Under the pieces are notes generated by a model. It saw nothing but the letters and a program-made list of their open reading frames with translations, was not told where the DNA came from and made no database searches. From positions 310,001 to 374,000 of the forward strand of contig NZ_LT900021.1 of assembly GCF_900198835.1 (NCBI RefSeq): DNA of 64,000 bases. The letters run 5' to 3'. Source of the DNA: Thermococcus henrietii (lineage in GTDB: Archaea > Methanobacteriota_B > Thermococci > Thermococcales > Thermococcaceae). Both the position numbers and the translations under genes were made by a program. Shown in pieces: positions 52,593 to 61,065 of this stretch; positions within the stretch are counted from its first letter, which is position 1, and each line of letters opens with the position of its first letter.

Positions 52593-54449
52593 TCACCTCT
52601 TCAATGTTTTTCCCACGAGGAGAGCAGTTATCGCGAGTAAAATCATGAAAGCAGGGCCGCAGATGGTCTTTTTGTTCTTTGTTTGGATTGGCGTATTGGT
52701 TTTCCTGATCGTTGTTGACTGGTTGAGATGCTTTGTTTCAGCACTGCACAACCCAAAAGTCACGCTCGAATTGAAGTATGGGTTAGGTAAAGCCTTGAAA
52801 CTGGGAAGGGTCCTAATGTAATCCCCTTGTGGACTCATAAGCCTGAGCAGGTCAAAAGCCAGCTTTAAATTCCCGTTCACGTAATGAAGGGCGTAAACGC
52901 CGGAAGAATTGTCAACCGGCAGGAGGTAGTTTCCCGGGCCGAGAATTATTCCAAAACTGGGCCCACAGGCGTAGTAATAGTTCCCGTAGTCAAATCCTGC
53001 GGTTGGGATTATTAGGTAGCCGTTCCCGTCTTTCGCCGCGGCTAACTGCCACCCCCAAACCTTTGGCGGGTAATACTTTGCTAATTCTCTGAGTGGAATC
53101 CTTAGAGTGGTCCTATTAAACCGGAAAACCATATAGTTTCCTTCAACGGTTCCGTTGGCGACGAAGCCGGGGGAGTTGTGGAAGTTGTTAATTAACTTCC
53201 AGCATGTTCCGTTGAGAACGTAAGCAATGGAAGAGTTCAGCACCGGAGGAGACTCCTCCCAGAGGAGCTCGTAGTGACCCCTCCAAACGCCGAACATGAA
53301 CTTATATCCACCGAGAGTCCATTGTTCTTTTGGGTTCGTCCACGTTGGGGAAAGGTTGAAGAACTTTGGAACACCGTTCACGACAAGATAAGGATAATAA
53401 TAGGGAATCCACCCGGGCTCTTTCATTGTGGCAATTAAAACCGTTGAGGTTCCATTTGAGACGAGGGAGTAATGGAGCGAGATGTAACGTGAATACCCAC
53501 CGCCAAAAAACTTGAAGAAAAACTTATGGGCCGGTAGGGGTGTTATCCACCTTTGGGGCGTCATCGTGATTACAGGGTTTTCCAGGTTTCTCAGTGGGTC
53601 TCCCTGGGGAGTAATCAGCCTCAAAACGTCCACGAGGGGTTTTAGCTTTCCCTTCGAGTAGAGGAGGATTGGGATTGACTGGTTGGCCCATAACTCGACG
53701 CCCCTCGAAAAGTTAACGCCTGCGTAAACTTTTCCGCTGGCTTTCCAGTAGCTCAAACGCAAGGGATAAATTAGGAAGGCTTTTCTGTGAATTACCATGT
53801 ATGAGGCCGTTGTTGAGTTCCAGATGTAAACCACATCCCTGTAAATGACTCCCCCAAGGTCCTTTAAGAACTGCTCCGGGTAGTATTTTAAGAGTTCCTC
53901 CGCTGGAATCTTGAGGGTTGTGTTTGAGCCGTTGAAAACCACGTAGTTCCTCTCTAAGTGTCCAACCATCTGGGAATTCTTGGTGTAGTGAGTGACGACC
54001 ACGGGTACTGCATAATTACAGGTTAGATAATCGTAGGTTGTGCCGTTTTCCGCCTGCCAGTGAATGATTGGAGCGCCGTCGTAAGAGAAGAGGGTAAAGT
54101 TGTTCGTTGGCCATGGGAGCGTTACGTTTCCGAGCCTGTGAGTTACTCCGGGGAGGTTCGTGAGGTTGACGTACTGGAAGGTCCAGTTGGTAATGTTATT
54201 GAACGATGGGTACGCGGTGTAAAGAAGGCGGTACTCGCCGGGGGAAGAGCCGTTCACCTGCCAGTAGGGTTTCACCATGATAATGAAGTATGGCAAAATT
54301 CCAATACTGTTAAGTTCCTCGACGGTGATTTGATACGCCTGGAAGGTTTGAGTTGTTGAGGCGGAGACCCCATGAGAGGAGATAATGGGAATTAGAAGTA
54401 AGAGGGTAAGGAGGGTAAGAAAAAGACGGAGACTAAACATATGGCTCAT
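52593..54449 (-). CDS. CGP-CTERM surface protein with an internal duplication
   Basis: 618 residues. Signal peptide (1-31), large extracellular part rich in aromatic residues and glycosylation sites, and C-terminal 'KKTICGPAFMILLAITALL' anchor. Two halves resemble each other: 'NYVVFNGSNTTLKIPAEELLKYYP' and 'NYMVFRFNRTTLRIPLRELAKYYP' (quoted in part), then 'VLRLITPQGDPLR' and 'LLRLMSPQGDYIR'. No enzyme motif recognised. ATG 54449 has GGAGGG before it and overlaps the preceding gene by 17 bases. DNA is AT-richer than the core genes. Confidence 0.78.
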   Translation of the reverse strand: MSHMFSLRLFLTLLTLLLLIPIISSHGVSASTTQTFQAYQITVEELNSIGILPYFIIMVKPYWQVNGSSPGEYRLLYTAYPSFNNITNWTFQYVNLTNLPGVTHRLGNVTLPWPTNNFTLFSYDGAPIIHWQAENGTTYDYLTCNYAVPVVVTHYTKNSQMVGHLERNYVVFNGSNTTLKIPAEELLKYYPEQFLKDLGGVIYRDVVYIWNSTTASYMVIHRKAFLIYPLRLSYWKASGKVYAGVNFSRGVELWANQSIPILLYSKGKLKPLVDVLRLITPQGDPLRNLENPVITMTPQRWITPLPAHKFFFKFFGGGYSRYISLHYSLVSNGTSTVLIATMKEPGWIPYYYPYLVVNGVPKFFNLSPTWTNPKEQWTLGGYKFMFGVWRGHYELLWEESPPVLNSSIAYVLNGTCWKLINNFHNSPGFVANGTVEGNYMVFRFNRTTLRIPLRELAKYYPPKVWGWQLAAAKDGNGYLIIPTAGFDYGNYYYACGPSFGIILGPGNYLLPVDNSSGVYALHYVNGNLKLAFDLLRLMSPQGDYIRTLPSFKALPNPYFNSSVTFGLCSAETKHLNQSTTIRKTNTPIQTKNKKTICGPAFMILLAITALLVGKTLKR

Positions 54450-55461
54450 TAAGTTCCCTCCAGCACTGCTCTTGAAGGGTGTCTATTACTTTGAAATCTG
54501 TACTGAAGTAGTATGCCAAGTCCGATGGCTTCCAGTCTATATCCTTTAGTGCTCTAACATAATCTAAGGCGTAGTTGATTGCCTTTTGGGGATGGTAATC
54601 TCTGCAGTGTTCATAACAAGTATGAATATTAGAATCACAGTTCATACCTTCTGGACAGTCCCTTGGACTGGTACAGTGAATTCCCAGTACGGTCCTGTCG
54701 GCTTCCATTTCTATTGAGACTGTTGTATTCGGGTTGTTAATTTTCTTGGGAAGCTCCTCGCAAATCCAGCGGATTTTCTCCACGAGCTTCTCGTAGGTAT
54801 AGGGTAAGTGGGGATTCCCTTCTTCATCGACCTTTGAGTACTCGTAGTAGTTTGGCTGGACGAAAACGTAGTCAAAGTAGCCCCCAATCTTAGGAATCCC
54901 ATCGTAATCCGGGTCATTCAAATAGGACACCCCTCTAGCAGAAGTTCCGCTTCCTGTTGCGGGAATCCAGATGAATTCTTGGCCATGATTGTGGATGTAC
55001 CTCGACATTTCCCGAATAAACTCCTCAGTAACGTTGGCTTCATCATGGGGAGTTGCTTGGAGACAGCTCTCGTAACTCCAGTAGAAGCCGAGCCTGTTAC
55101 TGTCAAAGACACTAAGAACGCCATCAATCCAGTCCTTCCAGTAGGAGTTGGCGAAACCCTCGGATGGGTCATCTCTCAGCTTTTTACTCCCGTACCGGGA
55201 GAACGGTATCGTGACGTAGTACTTTATTGAGCTGATATGGGACATAATCCAGAGAGCCAGATAGCGACCATCCTCGTACCCATTGCCTGTGTAGCCAATG
55301 TTCTCTCCTTGGTTACCAATGAACACGACCCTGTCAAAACCCCTACTCTTAAACCAATGGGCAACCTCATCATAGGAGGTCGGTACCCTGCCTCCAAGAG
55401 TCATTCGTGATATGTACACACCATTATCCCACCTAACCCACCACAGACCAAACTTCGACAT
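54433..55461 (-). CDS. DUF4855-like putative TIM-barrel protein
   Basis: 342 residues, no signal peptide. Segments 'FDRVVFIGNQGENIGYTG', 'GFYWSYESCLQATPHDEANV' and 'YFDYVFVQPNYYEYSKVDE' recall DUF4855, a glycoside hydrolase-like barrel; acidic residues at strand ends (WSYE, EMEAD) could be catalytic. A Cys-rich insert 'CTSPRDCPEGMNCDSNIHTC' near residue 270 is odd for a cytoplasmic archaeal protein and looks like a small disulfide knot. First gene of the operon with the two CGP-CTERM proteins. GC content is low, suggesting transfer. Confidence 0.5.
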   Translation of the reverse strand: MSKFGLWWVRWDNGVYISRMTLGGRVPTSYDEVAHWFKSRGFDRVVFIGNQGENIGYTGNGYEDGRYLALWIMSHISSIKYYVTIPFSRYGSKKLRDDPSEGFANSYWKDWIDGVLSVFDSNRLGFYWSYESCLQATPHDEANVTEEFIREMSRYIHNHGQEFIWIPATGSGTSARGVSYLNDPDYDGIPKIGGYFDYVFVQPNYYEYSKVDEEGNPHLPYTYEKLVEKIRWICEELPKKINNPNTTVSIEMEADRTVLGIHCTSPRDCPEGMNCDSNIHTCYEHCRDYHPQKAINYALDYVRALKDIDWKPSDLAYYFSTDFKVIDTLQEQCWRELNEPYV

Positions 55462-55475
55462 AATAAATCGCCAAC

Positions 55476-55583
55476 TGTAAGTGGTTAACTAGCCATATAA
55501 AAACCTTCCTGTTAAATAAACACGCTTAAACAGAATAAAAAGTTCCAAGACAAATCAAATTCAAACAGTAGTAACCACTTACA
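55476..55583. repeat. Widely spaced 12-bp inverted repeat around a promoter
   Basis: TGTAAGTGGTTA (55476-55487) and its exact inverse TAACCACTTACA (55572-55583) are 84 bases apart in an AT-rich gap. The first copy lies between a TTTTTATATGG box (about 55494-55504, minus strand) and the start of the DUF4855-like gene, an operator position. Two operators with looping, or the ends of a small non-coding element, are both possible. Confidence 0.6.
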
Positions 55584-55611
55584 ATCCCCCTGTTCATGAA
55601 CTCGGTTTCAC

Positions 55612-57075
55612 CTACTCAAGCGCCTCAATTCTCGCCTTCCAGTTGCCCGGTTTTCTGAAGTCCTTCTCCGTGTAGAGGCCCTCCTTCTTGAGTATCCCGC
55701 GAGCGGCGAGCAAGCCGGTAGCGGCCGCGTTGACGATGTCCCTGCTCAAACCGGCTCCGTCGCCAGCGGCGAAGATTCCCTCGATGCTCGTTTCAAGGTT
55801 CTCGTCCACCTCGACCTTCATGGCGTAGTACTTGATTTCCGGCGCGTAGAGGAGCGTGTGGTCGCTGGCAACGCCGGGCAGGACCTTATCGAGCTTCTCA
55901 AGGCCTTCTATGATGTTGGTAACAACACGGTGCGGTAAGGCCATCGCTATGTCGCCGGGCGTTACGTTCTTCAGCGTCGGCTCGACGTCGCTCCTCTTTA
56001 TCCTCGCCCACGTGCTCCTCCTTCCCCTCCTCAGGTCGCCGAGGCGCTGAATGAGGGGCTTTCCACCGCCTATCGTTGTCGCCAGCTGAGCTATGCTCTT
56101 GCCGTAGGCCGTCGTGTCCTCGACCGGCTCGGTGAGCTCTATCCTGCTCAGGAAGGCGAAGTTGGTGTTGTTGCTCTTTTTCTCGTGCATCGAATGGCCG
56201 TTTACGCCGACGTAGCCGTCGTAGCGCTCCTCGACGACGAAGCCGTTCGGGTTGGTGCAGAAGGTCCTCACGAAGTCGTCGTAGGTGTCGGTGTAGATGT
56301 GGAACTTGGGGTCGTGGTTTATGCTCGTTATTGGCTCCATGACTATCGCGGGAACCTCGACGCGGACGCCAACGTCAATCGGGCCGTGACGGGCCTTGAG
56401 GCCTATCCTCTTCGCGACCTCGTGGAACCAGTCCGCCCCGCCCCTGCCGGGGGCGACGATTATGTACTTCGCCTTAATCTCGAAGACGTCCTTTCCTCTC
56501 CTCACCTTCACCCAGCCCTTTCCGAACTCGAGGGCCTTCGTCCAGAGGAGGAACTTCACACCTTTGCCCTCGAGGTGCCTCTTGATGTCGTCTATGACGT
56601 CGGGCGTCCGGTCAGAGCCTATGTGCCTCTGGATTATCGGGATGAACTTGACGCCGGCCTGCGCCGCCCTCTGCTCCCAGTACCTCACCTGCTCCGGGTC
56701 GCCCTTGTAGAGGTTCCTCGGTGCCTTGTGCCTCAGGAAAATCTGGTCGACCTCCCAGACGAGCTGCCAGGCGTAGTTCTCGTCGTTCGTCAGCTCCCTC
56801 AGGTCGCCCCCGATGTCCGGGCGGAGGTTTATCGTGCCGTCGCTCAGGCCGCCGGCGCCGCCGACGCCGCTCATTATGTGGCAGGGCTTGCACTCTATGC
56901 AGTAGCCGAGCTCGAACATGGGGCAGACTCTCTGCTTGACGTCGCCGCCTTCGTCGATGACGAGAACGCTCAGGTTGCTCTTTTCAGCCAGCTCGTAGGC
57001 CGCGAAAAGCCCGGCCGGGCCGGCTCCGATAATAACAACGTCGTAGAACCTTCCGCTTCCGTTTTCGGATACCAT
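55612..57075 (-). CDS. FAD-dependent oxidoreductase (COG2509 type)
   Basis: 487 residues. 'YDVVIIGAGPAGLFAAYELA' FAD motif at 11-30, a Cys cluster 'RVCPMFELGYCIECKPCHIM' near 48-67 that could hold a metal or iron-sulfur centre or disulfide, 'VGGAGGLSDGTINL', 'KYIIVAPGRGGADWF' and the C-terminal 'IFAAGDGAGLSRDIVNAAATG'. The family is broadly conserved and of unknown reaction. Single gene, ATG 57075, likely leaderless or short leader. High GC, core-like. Confidence 0.85.
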   Translation of the reverse strand: MVSENGSGRFYDVVIIGAGPAGLFAAYELAEKSNLSVLVIDEGGDVKQRVCPMFELGYCIECKPCHIMSGVGGAGGLSDGTINLRPDIGGDLRELTNDENYAWQLVWEVDQIFLRHKAPRNLYKGDPEQVRYWEQRAAQAGVKFIPIIQRHIGSDRTPDVIDDIKRHLEGKGVKFLLWTKALEFGKGWVKVRRGKDVFEIKAKYIIVAPGRGGADWFHEVAKRIGLKARHGPIDVGVRVEVPAIVMEPITSINHDPKFHIYTDTYDDFVRTFCTNPNGFVVEERYDGYVGVNGHSMHEKKSNNTNFAFLSRIELTEPVEDTTAYGKSIAQLATTIGGGKPLIQRLGDLRRGRRSTWARIKRSDVEPTLKNVTPGDIAMALPHRVVTNIIEGLEKLDKVLPGVASDHTLLYAPEIKYYAMKVEVDENLETSIEGIFAAGDGAGLSRDIVNAAATGLLAARGILKKEGLYTEKDFRKPGNWKARIEALE

Positions 57076-57233
57076 ATTTCCCTTACCGAGTTCTATGGCT
57101 TGTCCCTTAAAAATCTTTTGGCAAGTTTTTGGTTAATTTTTGGATTATTTTGCCATGATTTTAACATATTCAAGTCCAACCCAGAACCGAAGCGTTTAAT
57201 ACCTCTGGGGAGAACTAACCGGGATGTGGTACC

Positions 57234-57773
57234 ATGGAGCGCCCCCTGCGAGTTAAGGCCAAGAAGGCGAGGGTTCTCCACACGAAGAAGAGGCTCCTAA
57301 AGCTCAAGCGCAAGGAGGAGCTGAGCCACAACGTTCGCTACATCGGGAAGGTCCCCGTCGAGATAGTGATGGACCGCGATTTTATCCGGGTCAGGCAGAC
57401 GGATTCCCTCGCGACCCTCATCTCTCTCCTCCGGGACGATGAAAGCTCCGCCGTCGTCGTGGACGAATCCGGAAAGCTCGTCGGCTTCGTGACGATGAAG
57501 GACATACTCCACCTCTTCGCCCCGCCGAGGCATCACTCCGTCGTCGGCCTCTCGCTCCTCAAGCGCTACGCGAGGAACCGCGCCACGCTCGTCGAGGACG
57601 TGATGGTGACGAGGCCGATAACGGTCAGGGCAAGCGACACGCTCGGCCACGCGATAGGCGTAATGCTCGAGAGCGGAAAGCACCATCTCCCGGTCGTTGA
57701 CAATGAGAACCGCGTCGTCGGATTACTTGAGGTCAAGGACATCATACGGCTCATAAGGCTCGTCTCCCTGTGA
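57234..57773 (+). CDS. CBS-domain protein
   Basis: 179 residues. A basic N-terminus (Arg/Lys-rich, residues 1-28) and two CBS domains: 'VEIVMDRDFIRVRQTDSLAT' with 'LVGFVTMKDILHLF', and 'VEDVMVTRPITVRASDTLGH' with 'VVGLLEVKDIIRLI'. CBS pairs bind adenine nucleotides and act as energy or ionic-strength sensors. The antiporter gene follows 9 nt later, so regulation of the antiporter is a reasonable inference. GTTTAATAC box near 57194. Confidence 0.85.
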   Translation: MERPLRVKAKKARVLHTKKRLLKLKRKEELSHNVRYIGKVPVEIVMDRDFIRVRQTDSLATLISLLRDDESSAVVVDESGKLVGFVTMKDILHLFAPPRHHSVVGLSLLKRYARNRATLVEDVMVTRPITVRASDTLGHAIGVMLESGKHHLPVVDNENRVVGLLEVKDIIRLIRLVSL

Positions 57774-57782
57774 GGTGTTCGG

Positions 57783-58928
57783 ATGGACCCGTTCCTTGAA
57801 CTGGCCGTGATACTGATAACTGCCAAGCTCTCCGGTTACTTGAGTTCAAAGGTCGGCCTTCCGGCGGCGATGGGTCAGATACTCGGCGGAATACTGATAG
57901 GTGTCAGCTTTCTCGACATCGTGGCCTACGACGAGGGCGTCCGGCTGATATCTGACATCGGCGTCGTGATGTTGCTGTTCCTGGCCGGCCTTGAAACGGA
58001 CATCGATGAGTTCAAGCGCGTTGGGCTTCCCTCCTTCGTGATAGCGAGCCTCGGCGTTGCCCTGCCCTTTGTTTTCGGCTACGTTCTCGCCCTGAGGTGG
58101 GGCTACCCCAACATGGAGGCCCTGTTCCTCGGCGGTGTGATGACGGCCACGAGCGTTAGCTTAACCGCCAACGTGCTCCTTGAGATGAAGCGCCTCCGCT
58201 CAAAGGTCGGCTCGACGATTTTGGCGGCCGCCGTCGTCGACGACGTCCTCGGCATAATAATCCTGACGATTCTCGTTGCCATGAGCACGAAGGGAAGCGT
58301 TTCTCCCTTTGACGTTGGAGTAATCCTCGCGGAGGTCTCGGCGTTCTTCCTCCTCAGCTACCTCCTCGGCAGGGGCGTTATAAAGCGGGTCCTACGCTCA
58401 TCCCACAGGATAAACCTCCCCGAGACGGTGACGAGCGTCGCGCTCGTCATAATGCTCCTCTTCGCCTACCTCGCGGAGCGCTTTGAGATAGCGGCCATAA
58501 CCGGGGCTTACCTGGCCGGCGTTCTCGTCGCCGGGAGCGAGGACGCGAAGAAGATAACCGACAAGATTGTGACCCTCGGCTACTCCCTCTTCATACCCGT
58601 GTTCCTCGTTGGAGTCGGGGCCGAGACTGACGTCAGAGTTCTCCTCGTGGCGGGTTCCTTCACGCTCATCTACTCCCTCCTCGCGGTGGTTGGTAAGGTT
58701 CTCGGCTGTGGAGCCGGCGCGCTCCTGACCGGCTTCAGGAAGCTTGAGGCACTTCAGATAGGCGTTGGAATGATTCCGAGAATGGAGGTAGGCTTAATAA
58801 TGGCCAACATAGGCCTCGCCGAGGGAGTTCTGACCCCCGAGAGCTTCTCAATAGCGATAGCGATGGTTCTCGTGACGACCCTTGTGACGCCGCCACTGCT
58901 TAAGGTGGTTTTCTCGGCAGGCCGCTGA
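57783..58928 (+). CDS. Cation:proton antiporter, CPA2 family
   Basis: 381 residues, about 12-13 spans. Transport acids in 'AAAVVDDVLGIIILTILVA' near residue 155, plus 'GLPAAMGQILGGILIG' and 'ITGAYLAGVLVAGS'. Second CPA2 antiporter of the window (the other starts at 5781), but preceded by a CBS protein rather than a small membrane protein. Shine-Dalgarno GAGGTGTT. Ion specificity unknown. Confidence 0.87.
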   Translation: MDPFLELAVILITAKLSGYLSSKVGLPAAMGQILGGILIGVSFLDIVAYDEGVRLISDIGVVMLLFLAGLETDIDEFKRVGLPSFVIASLGVALPFVFGYVLALRWGYPNMEALFLGGVMTATSVSLTANVLLEMKRLRSKVGSTILAAAVVDDVLGIIILTILVAMSTKGSVSPFDVGVILAEVSAFFLLSYLLGRGVIKRVLRSSHRINLPETVTSVALVIMLLFAYLAERFEIAAITGAYLAGVLVAGSEDAKKITDKIVTLGYSLFIPVFLVGVGAETDVRVLLVAGSFTLIYSLLAVVGKVLGCGAGALLTGFRKLEALQIGVGMIPRMEVGLIMANIGLAEGVLTPESFSIAIAMVLVTTLVTPPLLKVVFSAGR

Positions 58929-59011
58929 TTCTTTCTATGACATTGGTCATTTATGTTACGTTTTGACCGTTGAAGCTCCGTGTTGGTTACAAACCTTTAT
59001 AAATTCTTGTT

Positions 59012-59028
59012 CGATAACTCAGTTATCG
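59012..59028. promoter_or_regulatory. 17-bp inverted repeat at a transcription start
   Basis: CGATAACT-C-AGTTATCG is a perfect 8-bp inverted repeat with one central base, about 25 nt after the CCTTTATAAATTC box (about 58995-59003) and just before GGGGTGGTGGT. This is a typical repressor site over the start of the zinc-ribbon gene at 59040. Confidence 0.65.
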
Positions 59029-59039
59029 GGGGTGGTGGT

Positions 59040-59466
59040 ATGGAGGCGAGACTCGTTGGTGAGCTGTCTCTCGTCATGAGTACTTCAGAGAGGGAGATAC
59101 TTGAGGCAATCAGAAGGGTGCGGCTTCGGCCTCGCGTGTCCGGTCTGCGGTTCGAGGGAAGTGGTTAGGATAGGCTACGTTGGCAGGGGAAGCTTTAGAG
59201 TCCAGCGCTTCCAGTGCAGGCGCTGTGGCAGGACGTTCACTGAACTTGAGGGTACCCCCTTCAAGGGCGTCCACGACCCGAAAGCCCTCGTGGCAGTTGC
59301 TTACCTGCGCCTCAGGGCAGGTCTCAGCGAGTTCAGTATAGCCAGGCTCCTTGGGATTCCGTATCCAACCGTGAGGAGACTGTCAAAGCGAGTGATGGAG
59401 TACAGAGACTTTATGGAGAGACTGCTGAGGGTGTTACTCAAGGTTCGAGAGGGAAAAACTCCGTAA
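59040..59466 (+). pseudogene. Zinc-ribbon/HTH DNA-binding protein, frameshifted
   Basis: From ATG 59040 one frame gives 'MEARLVGELSLVMSTSEREI' up to about 59128; the rest is in the +1 frame: 'ACPVCGSREVVRIGYVGRG', 'QCRRCGRTFTELEGTP' (four Cys, a zinc ribbon as in IS1 InsA-type proteins) and a helix-turn-helix 'IARLLGIPYPTVRRLSKRV'. One base too many near 59125-59135 explains it. Joined, it is about 141 residues and matches the intact paralogue at 59724. Either a recent pseudogene or a base error. Confidence 0.75.
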
Positions 59467-59723
59467 AAATTCTGTTTACCGTTTTCGTTTTTTCTGTTTT
59501 TCTTCGCTTTTGCCCGTTGCGGGTTTTTGATGCGTTTAATGGATATCGCCATGGTTCTCTTTACAGTTTGAACGTTGAAACTCCAACATTTTTTGGAGTG
59601 TCGGTTTTGTGGTGTAATTTCAAGATTAAAATGGAATTTTTGTTCTAATTTTATTTAATTTCATGTCTAAAAATGACAATAAAAGCTAAAAAATGTTAAC
59701 TTAAGTCCGGGAGGGTGAGAACC

Positions 59724-60158
59724 TTGAGGGAGGGTGGAGTCCTGAGGGTGCTTAGGAGGCTTCTCTCGACGCCTGAGGAGATTATAGTTGCGAGGGCTCT
59801 GGAGATTTCCCCGCCGAGGTGCCCCGAGTGCGGCTCCGCGTCGCTCGTGAGAATCGGTGGCATCGTGAAGGCGTGCGGTCTCAGAATCCAGAGGTTCAGG
59901 TGCAAGGTCTGTGGGAGAACCTTTACCGAGCTCGAAGGAACTCCACTGAAAGGTCTTCATGACATTAAATTCGCCGTCGTTGTGGCGTACTTGGTTCTTT
60001 GCCTTGGGATGGAGCCTAAAACGATAGCGAGGGTTACCGGGCGTCCGTACTCAACCGTGATGCGGCTCTCGAGAAAGGCCAGAGAAAATGAAGCTTTCTT
60101 CAGGAAACTTTTCAGGGCCCTGGGTGTTACATCTGTAACGAGGTATCCAAATCAATAA
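59724..60158 (+). CDS. Zinc-ribbon/HTH DNA-binding protein
   Basis: 144 residues from TTG 59724 (GGAGGGTG at 59710-59717 is 6 nt upstream); GTG 59715 is a longer option. 'RCPECGSASLVRIGG' and 'RFRCKVCGRTFTELEGTPLKG' form a four-Cys zinc ribbon, 'IARVTGRPYSTVMRLSRKA' a helix-turn-helix. The domain pair resembles the DNA-binding part of IS1-type transposase accessory proteins, but no transposase or terminal repeats are here, so a domesticated regulator is likely. Paralogue of 59040-59466. The 257 nt before it are AT-rich with no gene; the 265 nt after it hold only the next promoter. Confidence 0.7.
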   Translation: MREGGVLRVLRRLLSTPEEIIVARALEISPPRCPECGSASLVRIGGIVKACGLRIQRFRCKVCGRTFTELEGTPLKGLHDIKFAVVVAYLVLCLGMEPKTIARVTGRPYSTVMRLSRKARENEAFFRKLFRALGVTSVTRYPNQ

Positions 60159-60423
60159 CGAATTCTGTTGACTGTCCGCCTTGAATTATTCCTACGGATG
60201 GTGAGTGTTTGTGGTGTTTAGGGAAACGTTACGATTCCAGAGCTTTTAGGGTCCTTTGTCGAACCCTTACACACCTTTTGATGCCACCTGCTATTTGTAC
60301 TGTTTTAGAAATTTTTTATTCAATTACGCGGATAATTGGATGTTTTCTATAACAAATATACGCAAAAATATTTAAAAACGTTACCTAATATCCAACAATA
60401 TCAAAGATGGAGGGTGATGTGAA

Positions 60424-61062
60424 GTGGGAATCGCGGAGATAGTGATGAGCCGAAGGACGAGCGCTCTCGTTGAGCACACCTCGGAGGATATAGTGGGTTA
60501 CGCCCTCGTGAGGTTCCTCCGAGATGTTGCAGAGCGTTACAACGGCTCGATGGACATAATCATAACTGACTTCGTCGATGCCCTTCCTGTGTACCTCTAC
60601 CAGGCCGAGCTCCTGGGATTGGACACGGAGTTCTTCAGCGATGTCTCAGTCATCAAGGTCGGGGGCAAGATAAACGTCGGAAACGTCCTCTACAAGGTGC
60701 CGATATCGCCCTATCCTGTTTACAAGACCCGCTACGAGGATGCGCTCTCAAAGATAGTCGAGAGCAGGGCCGGCAGGGTTCAGCTCAACGTACAGCTCGG
60801 CATCGAGATGGTCATGAACCTCTTCGACAGGAAAGAGCTAATCGAGCAGATACACGACATCGGCAGGCAGATAATCCAGAACAAGGACGTAATCAACGTG
60901 GTCTTCGTCAACGTCGAGGCCGTTGAGCGGGCCTCCTCCGAGGCCCTGCCCCTCCTGAGGGTCATGTTTCCGATGGTGGTTCAGCTCAGGGGAGGCGGTG
61001 AGACGTTTACGGTGAGAAAGAGTGTTTTTCCGAGACTTAGGGGAATAAGCGGGGAGGTGTGA
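60424..61062 (+). CDS. DUF257 family protein (degenerate KaiC-like), chemoreceptor operon
   Basis: 212 residues. 'SMDIIITDFVDALPVYLYQ', 'VSVIKVGGKINVGNVLYKV' and 'LQLNVQ'-like strands follow the DUF257 pattern of the gene at 1532; there is no P-loop. C-terminal 'SSEALPLLRVMFPMVVQLRG' completes the fold. The GTG at 60424 with GGAGGGTGATG before it is preferred. An AATATTTAAAAAC box at about 60366 opens the operon. The chemoreceptor gene starts 4 nt after its stop, so the product is a candidate partner of that receptor. Confidence 0.7.
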   Translation: MGIAEIVMSRRTSALVEHTSEDIVGYALVRFLRDVAERYNGSMDIIITDFVDALPVYLYQAELLGLDTEFFSDVSVIKVGGKINVGNVLYKVPISPYPVYKTRYEDALSKIVESRAGRVQLNVQLGIEMVMNLFDRKELIEQIHDIGRQIIQNKDVINVVFVNVEAVERASSEALPLLRVMFPMVVQLRGGGETFTVRKSVFPRLRGISGEV

Positions 61063-61065
61063 CCT

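Noticed and set aside
57110-57165. Inverted TGGCAA/TTGCCA pair between the FAD gene and the CBS gene
   Set aside because: Six-base arms about 40 bases apart in T-rich DNA are expected by chance.
56185-57300. A 371-codon plus-strand frame opposite the FAD oxidoreductase
   Set aside because: Antisense to motifs of the FAD protein and running through its promoter; no supporting signals.
59467-59723. Possible insertion-sequence ends around the two zinc-ribbon genes
   Set aside because: CGTTGAAGCTCC (58968 area) and CGTTGAAACTCC (59573 area) are similar but in direct orientation, short, and no target duplication or transposase catalytic domain is present.
60159-60423. Intergenic gap before the chemoreceptor operon, examined for an RNA gene
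   Set aside because: AT-rich with a TATA box and Shine-Dalgarno sequence for the next gene, but no C/D boxes, tRNA shape or open frame of interest.
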